From NCBI RefSeq assembly GCF_009664835.1, contig NZ_CP045929.1:682001-746000 (forward strand): a stretch of DNA of 64,000 nt, in the 5' to 3' direction. The notes under the pieces are model-generated. The model was not told where the DNA came from, made no database searches, and worked only from the letters and a program-made list of their open reading frames with translations. Source of the stretch: Allosaccharopolyspora coralli (GTDB lineage Bacteria > Actinomycetota > Actinomycetes > Mycobacteriales > Pseudonocardiaceae). The translations under genes and the position numbers were made by a program. Positions 17,451 through 24,829 of this stretch are shown here, piece after piece; the first letter of the stretch is position 1, and every line of letters starts with the position of its first letter.

Positions 17451-17971
17451 CTCTGGGGGCTGTCGAGGGTGAGTTGGCGGCGGTGGAAGTCGAAGTGCTG
17501 GGTGGGGAAGCGGTAGACGTCGGCCAGCGTCATGTAGTCGGCAAAGAACGGGTCCCATTGGGTGGGGTAGTGCATGCCGCGGGTGAGGTCGGCATCGGTT
17601 TCGGCATCCAGTCGGCGGTGGAGCGCGGTGATCACGCGGTCGAACAGGGTGGTCATCTGAGTACGGGTGAGGGTGGTTCCACCGAGGGCGGAGCCGAGGT
17701 AGTTCACGGCGTCGAACGCAGCCGTGGCCGCGTTGAGTCCGCGGGCGTAGACGCGGCTGATGCCGGTGGGTAGCCGGCTGAACACCCGCACCAGGGTCAG
17801 CAGGGCGCGCAGGATCAGATAGCCCAGCAGCATGTGAAACAGCAGCTGCTTGTTGGTCCAGCGGGTGCCGTTCGACGGTCGCCGCAGCTCAGCATCGTCG
17901 GCGTTGTCGAGCAGCTGGTGGAACGCGGTGCGGGCGCGCTCCATGTCGTCGTGAACGGCTTGTTTGTCCAC
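17447..17971 (-). CDS. DinB-superfamily protein
   Basis: A 174-residue helical protein of the DinB/YfiT type. The N-terminal helix has DDMERARTAFHQLLDNA, then RPSNGTRWTNKQLLFHMLLG with a His, and near the C-terminus HFDFHRRQLTL. The three His positions match the metal-binding triad of the superfamily, several members of which are thiol-dependent (mycothiol or bacillithiol) transferases. A thiol-linked role would suit the adjoining mercury locus, but this is inference. It lies 37 bp downstream of the second resolvase gene, on the same strand, and its stop codon is inside inverted repeat C. Confidence 0.72.
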   Translation of the reverse strand: MDKQAVHDDMERARTAFHQLLDNADDAELRRPSNGTRWTNKQLLFHMLLGYLILRALLTLVRVFSRLPTGISRVYARGLNAATAAFDAVNYLGSALGGTTLTRTQMTTLFDRVITALHRRLDAETDADLTRGMHYPTQWDPFFADYMTLADVYRFPTQHFDFHRRQLTLDSPQS

Positions 17972-18008
17972 GTGCTGAGTATCCGTCCTGTGGGCCGGGA
18001 AGCGCTGC

Positions 18009-18656
18009 TCAGGTGCCGAGCTCGGGCTCCAGCGTGCGGGTGCTGAGTTCGGGGACGTACTTGTAGAGCGTGGAGCGGGACACGCCGAGCAGGCGGGCGA
18101 TGGAGGCGACGGTGGTGTCGGGTTCGGCGAGCAGGGCGCGGGCGTGGCGGATTTGCTCGGGGCTCATGGCCGGGGGTCGGCCGAGCCGGACGCCGTTGGC
18201 GCGGGCGGCGGCCAGGCCCTCGCGGGTGCCGCCGGCGATGAGCTCGCGCAGGAACTCGGCCAGTGCGGCGAAGACGTGGAACACGAGCCTGCCGCCGGGG
18301 GTGGTGGTGTCCAGTGCTTCGTGCAGTGAGGTGAATCCGATGCCGCGTTTGCGCAGTCCGCTGACGAGGGAGAGTAGGTCGGCGAGGCTGCGGCCCAGCC
18401 GGGAGAGTTCGAGGACGACGAGGGTGTCGCCGCTGCGGAGGTAGTCCAGGCAGGCGGCCAGCTCGGGGCGTTCGGCGTTTTTGCCGGACAGTTTCTCCTC
18501 GAAGACCCGGATGCATCCGGCCTGGGTGAGGGCGTCGACCTGGCGGCGCAGGTTCTGCTCGGTGGTGGACACGCGGGCGTAGCCGATGCTGGCGCCGCCG
18601 CCGATCGCGTCGAGTGGGTTGCCGTCGAGGGCGAGGTCGTCCGAGGTGTCGGCCAT
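18009..18656 (-). CDS. tnpR: Tn3-type serine resolvase, second copy
   Basis: A 215-residue serine resolvase very close to the 8438-9109 protein; long blocks such as CIRVFEEKLSGKNAERPEL and LVFHVFAALAEF are identical. It has the catalytic Ser in YARVSTTEQNLRRQ and a C-terminal HTH (VASIARLLGVSRSTLYKYV). ATG at 18656 lies 7 nt after GGAAGG, within a leader that also matches the first copy. Its orientation is opposite to the first copy. It is the recombinase of the element that begins at repeat C and carries the mercury genes. Confidence 0.92.
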   Translation of the reverse strand: MADTSDDLALDGNPLDAIGGGASIGYARVSTTEQNLRRQVDALTQAGCIRVFEEKLSGKNAERPELAACLDYLRSGDTLVVLELSRLGRSLADLLSLVSGLRKRGIGFTSLHEALDTTTPGGRLVFHVFAALAEFLRELIAGGTREGLAAARANGVRLGRPPAMSPEQIRHARALLAEPDTTVASIARLLGVSRSTLYKYVPELSTRTLEPELGT

Positions 18657-18689
18657 CGGGCACCTTCCATGATCGCGAGCGTGCCCGGA

Positions 18690-18756
18690 GTGTACGACAA
18701 AGGTCGGGGTCGAGGTTGTTGGACACTCCAGGTTTGCAACGCATTTTTCCGACACC
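18690..18756. other. Candidate res site of the second resolvase
   Basis: On the minus strand the blocks TGTCGGAAAAATGCGTTGCAA, GGAGTGTCCAA and TTTGTCGTACA occur in the order and spacing seen at 8338-8403. It lies between the resolvase gene and the mer promoter. Confidence 0.6.
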
Positions 18757-18833
18757 CTCGAGCGGGTCTCGGGCTGGGTCAGCCGCCCGTGGCCGATGCT
18801 GTTGAGAAACGATCCTTTCTTGAACGCTCGGAC

Positions 18834-18864
18834 TTGACTCGGTAGCTGGGTACAAGGTCTAGCG
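18834..18864 (+). promoter_or_regulatory. MerR-type promoter of merR-merB
   Basis: TTGACT (18834-18839) and CTAGCG near 18859 are separated by a 19-bp spacer containing GGTAGCTGGGTAC and AAGGT. This is the over-long spacer of promoters activated by MerR. It lies 8 bp upstream of the merR start, so transcription would begin at or very near the start codon. Confidence 0.65.
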
Positions 18865-18871
18865 TCGGTGC

Positions 18872-19303
18872 ATGAGGACCGGAGAGGTTGCCGGGCAGGC
18901 CGGCGTGAACATCCAAACGTTGCGCTACTACGAACGTCGGGGGTTGCTGCCGGAGCCGCCACGCCGCGAGTCCGGCTACCGGTCCTACGGGCGCGATGCG
19001 GTCGACGTCGTGCGGTTCATCAAACGCGCCCAGCAGCTTGGGTTCAGTCTCGACGAGGTGGACGGTCTCTTCGGGCTGATGGTCGGCGGTCCCGACGACT
19101 GTGCCCAGGTTGAGCAGCTGGCGCTGGCACGTCTGGCTGAGCTGGAGGACCGGATCGCCGATTTGCGCGCGATGCGGGACTCGCTGGAGCAGCTGGTGGC
19201 CACCTGCCATCTGCCGCGTGCCGAGCGGCACTGCCCGCTGCTGCGCGCCCTGGGCTGCGATCCAGACCGGCACGACACCCACGAAGGAGATGAGTTGAGA
19301 TGA
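18872..19303 (+). CDS. merR: MerR-family mercury-responsive regulator
   Basis: A 143-residue regulator: MRTGEVAGQAGVNIQTLRYY winged helix, PPRRESGYRSYGRDAVDVV, long dimer helix. Mercury ligand candidates are Cys in GPDDCAQVEQLA, at the place of MerR Cys82, and CHLPRAERHCPLLRALGC near the C-terminus, matching the Cys117/Cys126 region. This three-Cys pattern is that of Hg(II) MerR. Its stop overlaps the start of merB by 4 bp (ATGA), so the two are co-translated. The ATG is the first start, immediately downstream of its own promoter. Confidence 0.88.
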   Translation: MRTGEVAGQAGVNIQTLRYYERRGLLPEPPRRESGYRSYGRDAVDVVRFIKRAQQLGFSLDEVDGLFGLMVGGPDDCAQVEQLALARLAELEDRIADLRAMRDSLEQLVATCHLPRAERHCPLLRALGCDPDRHDTHEGDELR

Positions 19304-19965
19304 CCACCACCGAACGCCACATCCAGGACGGTGTGCAGAGGTTCCTGGCGTCGATGCGGGGCAACCTGGACGCGACCGAGCGAGACCTGCTCCCGGTGCT
19401 TGCCCGCCTGGCCGCCGACGACGAACCGGTGACCCTCGCGCGGCTGGCCGCCGCCACCGCTTGGGAGGCCGACGAGGTTCGGGCCGCGCTGGCCACGTTC
19501 TCCCAGCTGGGCTACGACGAGCACGGTCGGATCACGGGGCTGTTCACCCGCTCGTCTGCCTGGTCGGTCGCGTTCACCGTCGATGGCACGACCCTGTATG
19601 GCTGCGCCAGTGACACTCTGGTGCTGCCGGTGATCCTCGGCCGTGCGGGTGTGGCCGAATCGACCTGCCCCGCCACCGGCGAGCCCATCCGCGTCGAAGT
19701 CACCCCTACCGAGGTCGTCAGCGTCGATCCGCCGCAGGCCGTGGTGTCGAAGGTTCGTCCCACCGAGGGGGTGACGGATCTGCTCACCGAGGTCTGCGGG
19801 CTCGGGCATTTCTACAGCTCGCCGGAGGCCGCCGCCGGCTGGCTGGCTGAGCATCCCGAGGGCTTCGTCGACACCGTCGCCGACGACTTCGATATCCACC
19901 GCCGGGCAGCCATCGAGCTGGGCTGGTCCGCCGCGGCACACGGCAAGCCCAGCCCCGCCGGGTAA
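19300..19965 (+). CDS. merB: Organomercurial lyase-like protein (divergent MerB)
   Basis: A 221-residue alkylmercury lyase family protein. The catalytic positions can be placed: Cys102 and Asp105 in LYGCASDTLVLP and Cys166 in TEVCGLGHFY, with a further Cys123 in ESTCPATGEP. In canonical MerB the first motif is TWCALDTL; here Trp-Cys-Ala-Leu is Gly-Cys-Ala-Ser. The two Cys and the Asp that cleave the C-Hg bond are kept, so activity is plausible with altered substrate preference. It is translationally coupled to merR and convergent with the second merB cluster. The N-terminal winged-helix domain of MerB is also recognisable. Confidence 0.82.
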   Translation: MTTTERHIQDGVQRFLASMRGNLDATERDLLPVLARLAADDEPVTLARLAAATAWEADEVRAALATFSQLGYDEHGRITGLFTRSSAWSVAFTVDGTTLYGCASDTLVLPVILGRAGVAESTCPATGEPIRVEVTPTEVVSVDPPQAVVSKVRPTEGVTDLLTEVCGLGHFYSSPEAAAGWLAEHPEGFVDTVADDFDIHRRAAIELGWSAAAHGKPSPAG

Positions 19966-20052
19966 CGACATCGACAAACCACTCGCCATGTCAGCCGAGC
20001 TGAACGCTGGTTGGCTGTCGGACCGCGCTCGGTCGGCCGGACCGGCTGTCCG

Positions 20053-20562
20053 TCAGGCGCGGCGTCCGCGGAGGCACCAGGTGGCTTCGGTGACGCTGGC
20101 CACGGCCAGGCCGAAGGCCAGGTGGGCGGCGTAGCCGCGTGCGTGGGTGACCAGGGGGTAGGCGCGGTTGGGTGCGGAGAAGCCGACCAGCGGGGTGAGG
20201 AGTTCGTCGGCGATGAGGCTCATGGCCGTGCCCATGGTCAACCCTGCCGGGAGAGGTGGCAGCGTTGTGTGGCGGCGCAGCAGCGCATACAGCGGAGCCC
20301 AGGAGATCCCCAGTCCGTAGTGCAAGCCCATGGAGGCCTGCTGCAGCCGTTGGTCGTGCAGTGTGACCCCAAGCAGGTGGGCGGTTTTCTCGGCGGCGAC
20401 CTGGAACGGTGGTCCGGGGCGGGCTTCGTCCTCCTGGGCGCGGTGTTGCTCGGATTCGCGGTGGTAGAGCGCCATGCTGATCGGTTCCATGACCTTGGTG
20501 CCCAGGTAGCCGGCCACGGCACTGACGGCCAGGTCCTCGAGGACGGTGGCTGCGGTGCGCAT
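20053..20562 (-). CDS. Small membrane protein, DUF1440-like
   Basis: A 169-residue protein with about four hydrophobic segments (LAVSAVAGYLGTKVMEPISM, GLGISWAPLYALL, AYAAHLAFGLAVASV region). The GTKVMEP motif in the first helix and the polar loop after it resemble DUF1440/YagU-type proteins, whose role is unknown. ATG at 20562 follows AAGGAGG. It is the last gene of the minus-strand merA-merB unit, 86 bp after merB, so it may influence mercury uptake or envelope permeability; no metal motif is visible. Confidence 0.72.
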   Translation of the reverse strand: MRTAATVLEDLAVSAVAGYLGTKVMEPISMALYHRESEQHRAQEDEARPGPPFQVAAEKTAHLLGVTLHDQRLQQASMGLHYGLGISWAPLYALLRRHTTLPPLPAGLTMGTAMSLIADELLTPLVGFSAPNRAYPLVTHARGYAAHLAFGLAVASVTEATWCLRGRRA

Positions 20563-20648
20563 CGTGTCGTCCTCCTTGTCCTCGTTGCGTGGGGCCAGCG
20601 GCAGGCCTGATGTCGGAGCCAGACCTGCCGCGTTGGGTGTGCGGTCTT

Positions 20649-21284
20649 CTAGCAGCAGTCGGTGCCCATGTGCTGCTCGGCGAGCTGACGGCCGAGGGTG
20701 AAGGCCTCGGCCACGGGAAGCACGGCGGCTTCGGGGTGTTCGGACAGCCACGGTTGGGCGGCCTCAGGCGAGGCGAAGAAGTGCACCTGGTTGCAGAAGG
20801 CCGAACGCACCGACGTGCACTGCCCCGGTGTGACCAGCGAGACCACGGCGCCGGCCGGCTCGACGCCGACGACCCTGTCCGGCTCGACGGTCAGCCGCAC
20901 GGGTGTGGTGGTGGCGTGGCAGGGCGATTCCACCTCGGCGGGGCGGTCGAGAACGGCCGGGAACAGCAGCGTGTCCAGCGCGCACCACGTGTACAGCTGC
21001 CGGCCGTCGACGGTGAAGTGGTGCGGAGTCCGGCGGTGGGTGAGACCGTAGCCGACGAGGCGGCAGTGTTCGTCGTATTCGGCATCCGGCAGCGCTGCCA
21101 GGGCGTGGCGTACCTCGTCGGTGCTGTGGCCGATGGCTGCGGCGAGCTCGTCGGCGGTGACCGGGTGGCCGCGGGCCAGTAGTCGCAGCAGTGGTGGCCA
21201 CAGCCACGCCATGCCGCCCTCGGTGAGGGCGGAGCTCAGGGTGGCGTTGAGCCGCTCGGCCAGAGGGTTCTGTTCGGTGGTCAT
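20649..21284 (-). CDS. merB: Organomercurial lyase (canonical MerB)
   Basis: A 211-residue MerB that protonolyses the carbon-mercury bond, releasing Hg(II) for MerA. All active-site residues are present: Cys101 and Asp104 in YTWCALDTLLFP and Cys164 in SAFCNQVHFFAS, with the structural Cys122 in ESPCHATTTP. The protein ends GTDCC, an extra Cys pair that may pass Hg(II) on. ATG at 21284 (GTG at 21287 just before) follows AGGAAGGA. It is encoded 31 bp downstream of merA on the same strand and is clearly distinct from the merR-linked homologue. Confidence 0.93.
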   Translation of the reverse strand: MTTEQNPLAERLNATLSSALTEGGMAWLWPPLLRLLARGHPVTADELAAAIGHSTDEVRHALAALPDAEYDEHCRLVGYGLTHRRTPHHFTVDGRQLYTWCALDTLLFPAVLDRPAEVESPCHATTTPVRLTVEPDRVVGVEPAGAVVSLVTPGQCTSVRSAFCNQVHFFASPEAAQPWLSEHPEAAVLPVAEAFTLGRQLAEQHMGTDCC

Positions 21285-21315
21285 CACGCGGTCCTTCCTG
21301 GGGTGGCTGAGCGGG

Positions 21316-22731
21316 TCAGGCGGCGCAGCAGGACAGTTTGGACACGTCGCGGGTGAAGGTCTGCGCGGCGAGTTTGAGGGCTTCGGCCATGGTCAAATAG
21401 GGGCACCACAGCTCGCCCATGCCGTGCACGGTCATGTGGTTGTGCAGGGCGTAGACGGCGGTGGCGATGATGTCGCCGGCGCCGGCGGCCAGCACGTGCG
21501 CACCCAGCAGCCGCCCGGTCTCGGCCTCGGCGACGAGTTTGACCAGCCCGCGGGTGTCGCGGTTGACCAGCGCCCGCGGCACGTGCTCCAGCGTGAGCAC
21601 GCGGCATTCACAGTCGTAGCCGGCCCGCTCGGCTTCGACCTCGGTCATCCCGGCAGCGGCGATGCTGGGGGTCGTGAAGGTCACCCGCGGCAGATGGTGG
21701 TAGTCCAGTGTTCGTCCGGCGTCGTGGAAGGCGTTGTCGACGACGACGGCGCCGTGCGCGCCCGCGACGTAGACGAACTGCGGGTGCCCGGTCACGTCCC
21801 CGGCGGCCCAGATCCGCGGGTTGTCGGTGCGCAGCTGTTCGTCGACGCGGACGTGGCCCCGGTTGCCGAGCTTGACCCCCATGGCTTCCAGATTGAGTTC
21901 GTCGGTGACCGCACGGCGTCCGGTAGCGATCAGCAGTTGCTCGGTGCGGACCTCGTGCGGGTGGCCGTCGCTGTCGGCGACCGTGGCGAGCACGTGGCCG
22001 TCGCGGTCTCGGCGCACGGTGCGCACCTGGGAGTGGGTGTGGGTGGTGATGCCTTCATCGGCGAAGACCTGCTCGACACCGGCGGAGACCTCAGGTTCCT
22101 CGGCCGAGGCCAACTGTGAGCGGGCGACGACGGTGACCTCGGTGCCCAGGCGGGCGAACAGTTGGGCCTGTTCCAGGCCGACGTAGCCGCCGCCGAGCAC
22201 CAACATCGATTCCGGCAGCGCGTCCAGTTCCATCGCCGTGGTCGAGGTCACATAGTTCATCTCGTCGAGCCCGTCGATCGGCGGTGCCCACGGGCTCGAG
22301 CCGGTGGCCACGAGGTAGTGCTCGGCCTCGATCCGCTGGGAGCCGCCGTGGGCCAGCTCGACCTGCAGGGCCGGGCCGTCGACGAAGCTCGCCTGGCCGG
22401 CCAGGATCTCCCAGCCGTACTCGGTGGCCAGGCCGGTGTACTTGTCGGCCTGCATGTCGGCGACCAGGCTGTCTTTGCCGGCGATGAGCTCGCCGAAGGC
22501 GACCTCGTCGGCGCTGGTCCGAATGCCGGGGAAGTGCTCGGCCGAGAGTGCGACGTGGCGTGCCTCGGCGGCGGCCAGCAGCGCCTTCGACGGCACGCAC
22601 CCGGTGTTCACGCACGTGCCGCCGATGGTGCCGCGCTCGACCATGACCACCGAGTAGTCCTGCCGCCGGGCGGCGATGGCCGCGGCGAAGGCCGCCCCGC
22701 CGGAGCCGATGATCGCCAGATCGAAAGCCAT
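21316..22731 (-). CDS. merA: Mercuric reductase
   Basis: A 471-residue FAD/NAD(P)H disulfide oxidoreductase that reduces Hg(II) to volatile Hg(0) in the cytosol. It has the FAD-binding start MAFDLAIIGSGGAAFAAAIA, the redox disulfide GGTCVNTGCVPSKALL (Cys40/Cys45), the NAD(P) motif VLGGGYVGLEQAQ and the C-terminal vicinal pair SKLSCCAA that delivers mercury. It lacks the N-terminal HMA domains of some MerA. ATG at 22731 is chosen because the FAD fold begins there. It is the first gene of the minus-strand mer unit, divergent from the ArsR-family gene across two dyads. Confidence 0.96.
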   Translation of the reverse strand: MAFDLAIIGSGGAAFAAAIAARRQDYSVVMVERGTIGGTCVNTGCVPSKALLAAAEARHVALSAEHFPGIRTSADEVAFGELIAGKDSLVADMQADKYTGLATEYGWEILAGQASFVDGPALQVELAHGGSQRIEAEHYLVATGSSPWAPPIDGLDEMNYVTSTTAMELDALPESMLVLGGGYVGLEQAQLFARLGTEVTVVARSQLASAEEPEVSAGVEQVFADEGITTHTHSQVRTVRRDRDGHVLATVADSDGHPHEVRTEQLLIATGRRAVTDELNLEAMGVKLGNRGHVRVDEQLRTDNPRIWAAGDVTGHPQFVYVAGAHGAVVVDNAFHDAGRTLDYHHLPRVTFTTPSIAAAGMTEVEAERAGYDCECRVLTLEHVPRALVNRDTRGLVKLVAEAETGRLLGAHVLAAGAGDIIATAVYALHNHMTVHGMGELWCPYLTMAEALKLAAQTFTRDVSKLSCCAA

Positions 22732-22781
22732 GCTTGCTCGCCCTTCTTCGGATGTGATGGGTTCTGCCCACCCGTCGTTGT

Positions 22782-22831
22782 ATCCGCGTGAGCGGATGTA
22801 TGCTGACACCATCGTATCCCCGCAGGCGGAT
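22782..22831. promoter_or_regulatory. Twin dyad operators in the merA / arsR-family intergenic region
   Basis: ATCCGC-GTGA-GCGGAT at 22782-22797 is a perfect 6+6 dyad. ATCCCC-GCAG-GCGGAT at 22816-22831 is the same with one mismatch, 34 bp further on. They lie between divergent genes and match the size of ArsR/SmtB sites. A single repressor could control both the merA-merB unit and its own operon. Confidence 0.72.
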
Positions 22832-22857
22832 ATGTGCTCGACGGTGGGAGGAGATCC

Positions 22858-23247
22858 ATGACCAGCACCGCACATCCCGATCCCGGCACACCGTTGCTGC
22901 CCGACGACGGCCAGCAGGTAGGCACGGTGGCGAAGTTCTTCCGCGCCCTGGGCGATCCCACCCGGCTGCGCCTGCTGGAGTTCCTGCTCGACGGTGAGCA
23001 CTCCGTCAGTGACTGCGTGGCCCACGTCGGGCTCGCCCAGGGGCGGGTGTCGACGCATCTGGCGTGTCTGGCCGACTGCGGCTACGTGCAGGCGCGCCGC
23101 GAGGGCCGGTGGTGCTACTACCGCGTGACCGACCCGCGCGTGGCCGACCTGGTGACCCTGGCCCGCTCGCTGGCCGCCGACAACTGCACAGCCCTGGCCA
23201 CCTGCGAGCGCATCGACGGGCCGCAGTCAACGCAGACAGGGATGTGA
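22858..23247 (+). CDS. ArsR/SmtB-family repressor of the mer operons (CmtR-like Cys set)
   Basis: A 129-residue winged-helix repressor: FFRALGDPTRLRLLEFLL, recognition helix GLAQGRVSTHLACLADCGYV and wing EGRWCYYRV. Cys-x3-Cys in ACLADC plus C-terminal NCTALATC match the Cys57/Cys61/Cys102 set of mycobacterial CmtR (Cd/Pb). In Streptomyces lividans the mer regulator is an ArsR-type protein in a divergent merAB / merR-merT-merP layout like this one, so this is probably the local mercury repressor. ATG at 22858 is preceded by GGGAGGAG. Derepression by Hg(II) binding is inferred. Confidence 0.85.
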   Translation: MTSTAHPDPGTPLLPDDGQQVGTVAKFFRALGDPTRLRLLEFLLDGEHSVSDCVAHVGLAQGRVSTHLACLADCGYVQARREGRWCYYRVTDPRVADLVTLARSLAADNCTALATCERIDGPQSTQTGM

Positions 23248-23253
23248 TCAGCG

Positions 23254-23535
23254 ATGAGCGATTCGGACACACGTGGCCTGCTCGCCGGACTCGGCATCGG
23301 CGCGGCCTTGATCCTCTGCTGCGCGGGCCCGGTGCTGATCGCGGCCGGAGCCCTCGGCGCCCTGGCCGGAATCTTGTCCAGCCCGTGGCTGTGGGCCGCC
23401 GCCGGCGTACTCCTGCTGGCCGCCCTGCTCACCACCATGCTCCGCGTGCGCAGCCACTCCCATTCAGCGGGCGCCTCGCCGTCTGAGCACACCGCCCGCA
23501 CGGATGCGCCGCACCCACGCCGCGACCAGCCGTAA
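23254..23535 (+). CDS. Small CC-motif membrane protein, MerF/MerT-like mercury transporter
   Basis: A 93-residue protein with two transmembrane helices. The first contains a vicinal pair, ALILCCAGPVLIAAGALG, the hallmark CC of MerF/MerT/MerC importers that pass Hg(II) across the inner membrane to MerA. The C-terminal tail is hydrophilic (RSHSHSAG) and lacks the second Cys pair of MerF. It starts 6 nt after the stop of the ArsR-family gene, in the same operon. Assignment as a mercury transporter rests on the CC helix and context. Confidence 0.75.
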   Translation: MSDSDTRGLLAGLGIGAALILCCAGPVLIAAGALGALAGILSSPWLWAAAGVLLLAALLTTMLRVRSHSHSAGASPSEHTARTDAPHPRRDQP

Positions 23536-23613
23536 CGACGGCTCTCCCCGCCAGTCAGGGCAAAGACTCCTGCCCTGTGCCGGAACTCCGCTTCGAGGAA
23601 GGAATGCCCACTC

Positions 23614-24195
23614 GTGCCGTCTGACTCCGACACGTCCGCTGCTGCCGCAACACCCATGCCTACGACCACGGTGCTGGCCCGACTGGCTCAGGATCGTGCC
23701 TCCCAGCTGATCTTCGCTGTGCTGGCCGTGGTGGCTTTCGGCGTCTACGGCAGCGTGCTGCCGGCCGAGGCCGCCGGAGGCCACCTCGGCCCGACCAACA
23801 TCGTCCTGCTGAGCCCGCCGCTGCTGGCCTTTGCCCTCATGCTCGCTCTCGGGGTGGCGGTGGTGCTGACATTGCAGGTGTACTCGATGCGCCAAGCCGC
23901 AGCGGCACGGCGCTCCGCCGGCGGCCGCAGCGCTGTCGGCGCGGGTGGGTTCCTGGTCAGCCTCGTGCCCAGCCTGTGCTGCAGCCCCGTACTCCCGGCC
24001 GTGCTGGCGATCTTCGGCATCGGAGCCAGCGGAGCCACCGCGACGATGCAAGCCATCGTGCCGTACACATTCGCCATCCTGACCGCGATTCTGGCGCTCT
24101 TCGCCGCCACCGGTTGGGTGACGCTACGCCGCATCGCCGCCGCAAGCCCAGCCTCCTCTTCCAGCAGCGGCAATTGCTGCAGCCCGAGCAAGTAG
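23614..24195 (+). CDS. Four-helix CC-motif membrane protein, MerT-like
   Basis: A 193-residue protein with about four hydrophobic segments. The third carries VPSLCCSPVLPAVLAIFG, a vicinal Cys pair in a helix, and the C-terminus ends GNCCSPSK, a second cytosolic pair. This two-pair layout is how MerT-type proteins relay Hg(II). GTG at 23614 follows AGGAAGGA; the nearby ATG is out of frame. It is a member of the plus-strand mer operon, 78 bp after the smaller CC protein gene. Longer than typical MerT (about 116), so either an actinobacterial variant or a related transporter. Confidence 0.72.
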   Translation: MPSDSDTSAAAATPMPTTTVLARLAQDRASQLIFAVLAVVAFGVYGSVLPAEAAGGHLGPTNIVLLSPPLLAFALMLALGVAVVLTLQVYSMRQAAAARRSAGGRSAVGAGGFLVSLVPSLCCSPVLPAVLAIFGIGASGATATMQAIVPYTFAILTAILALFAATGWVTLRRIAAASPASSSSSGNCCSPSK

Positions 24196-24292
24196 GTCCG
24201 CATCACGCGCGGCATCCTCCTCGCCCCACGGGCCCGTAGCTAGGGCAACACGGTCCCCACGAATCAATGGTTGCGATGAAAGGTACGACCCC

Positions 24293-24829
24293 ATGACCGT
24301 CCCCCGACCCCGCCGCGTGCACGGGGTGGTGGCGCTGGTCCTGTTGGCCGGGCTCGGCGTGGCCGGCTGCGGCACCAGCACTCCTCCCCAGACCGGGGCG
24401 GGCTCCGCCCCCCAGCAGCAGACAACTGCAGGCCACACCGGCACGGTGACAGCGCTGGACGGCACAAAACTCACCATCCCCGCCACAGGCCGGGTGACGG
24501 TGGCCTACTTCTTCGCCCCCGGCTGCGTGACCTGCGTCCCGGCGACCAAACAGCTCGCCCGAGCACAGCAGCAGACTGGGCAGCAGGCGCGGTTCGTGGC
24601 GCTGAACCTCATCCCCGACGTTCCGGCCGGTTCCGTGCGGAGTTTCCTGCGCTCGGCCGGAGATCCGCAGGTGCCCGTCGTCAAAAACGGCGTGCCGCTC
24701 GCACGGGCACAGCAGGTGACGTCCCTGGGCACCACCATCGTCTACGGCCCCAACGGGCAGGAGGTCTTCCGCGGCGTCGATGCCAGCGCCGGCGCCATCA
24801 CCACCGCCATCCAGAAGGCTCGCTCATGA
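24293..24829 (+). CDS. Thioredoxin-like lipoprotein (TlpA/ResA type)
   Basis: A 178-residue exported lipoprotein. The signal peptide ends in lipobox LGVAGC (Cys near residue 26). After a linker comes a thioredoxin fold with active site FFAPGCVTCVPATKQL (CVTC), the cis-Pro region DPQVPVVKNGVP and a terminal strand TTIVYGPNGQEV. It should act outside the membrane as a thiol-disulfide oxidoreductase. The 4-bp overlap with the CcdA-like gene indicates a functional pair in which the membrane protein supplies electrons. Within a mercury operon it may keep transporter Cys pairs reduced, or replace MerP as the extracytoplasmic Hg(II) binder. Confidence 0.85.
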   Translation: MTVPRPRRVHGVVALVLLAGLGVAGCGTSTPPQTGAGSAPQQQTTAGHTGTVTALDGTKLTIPATGRVTVAYFFAPGCVTCVPATKQLARAQQQTGQQARFVALNLIPDVPAGSVRSFLRSAGDPQVPVVKNGVPLARAQQVTSLGTTIVYGPNGQEVFRGVDASAGAITTAIQKARS

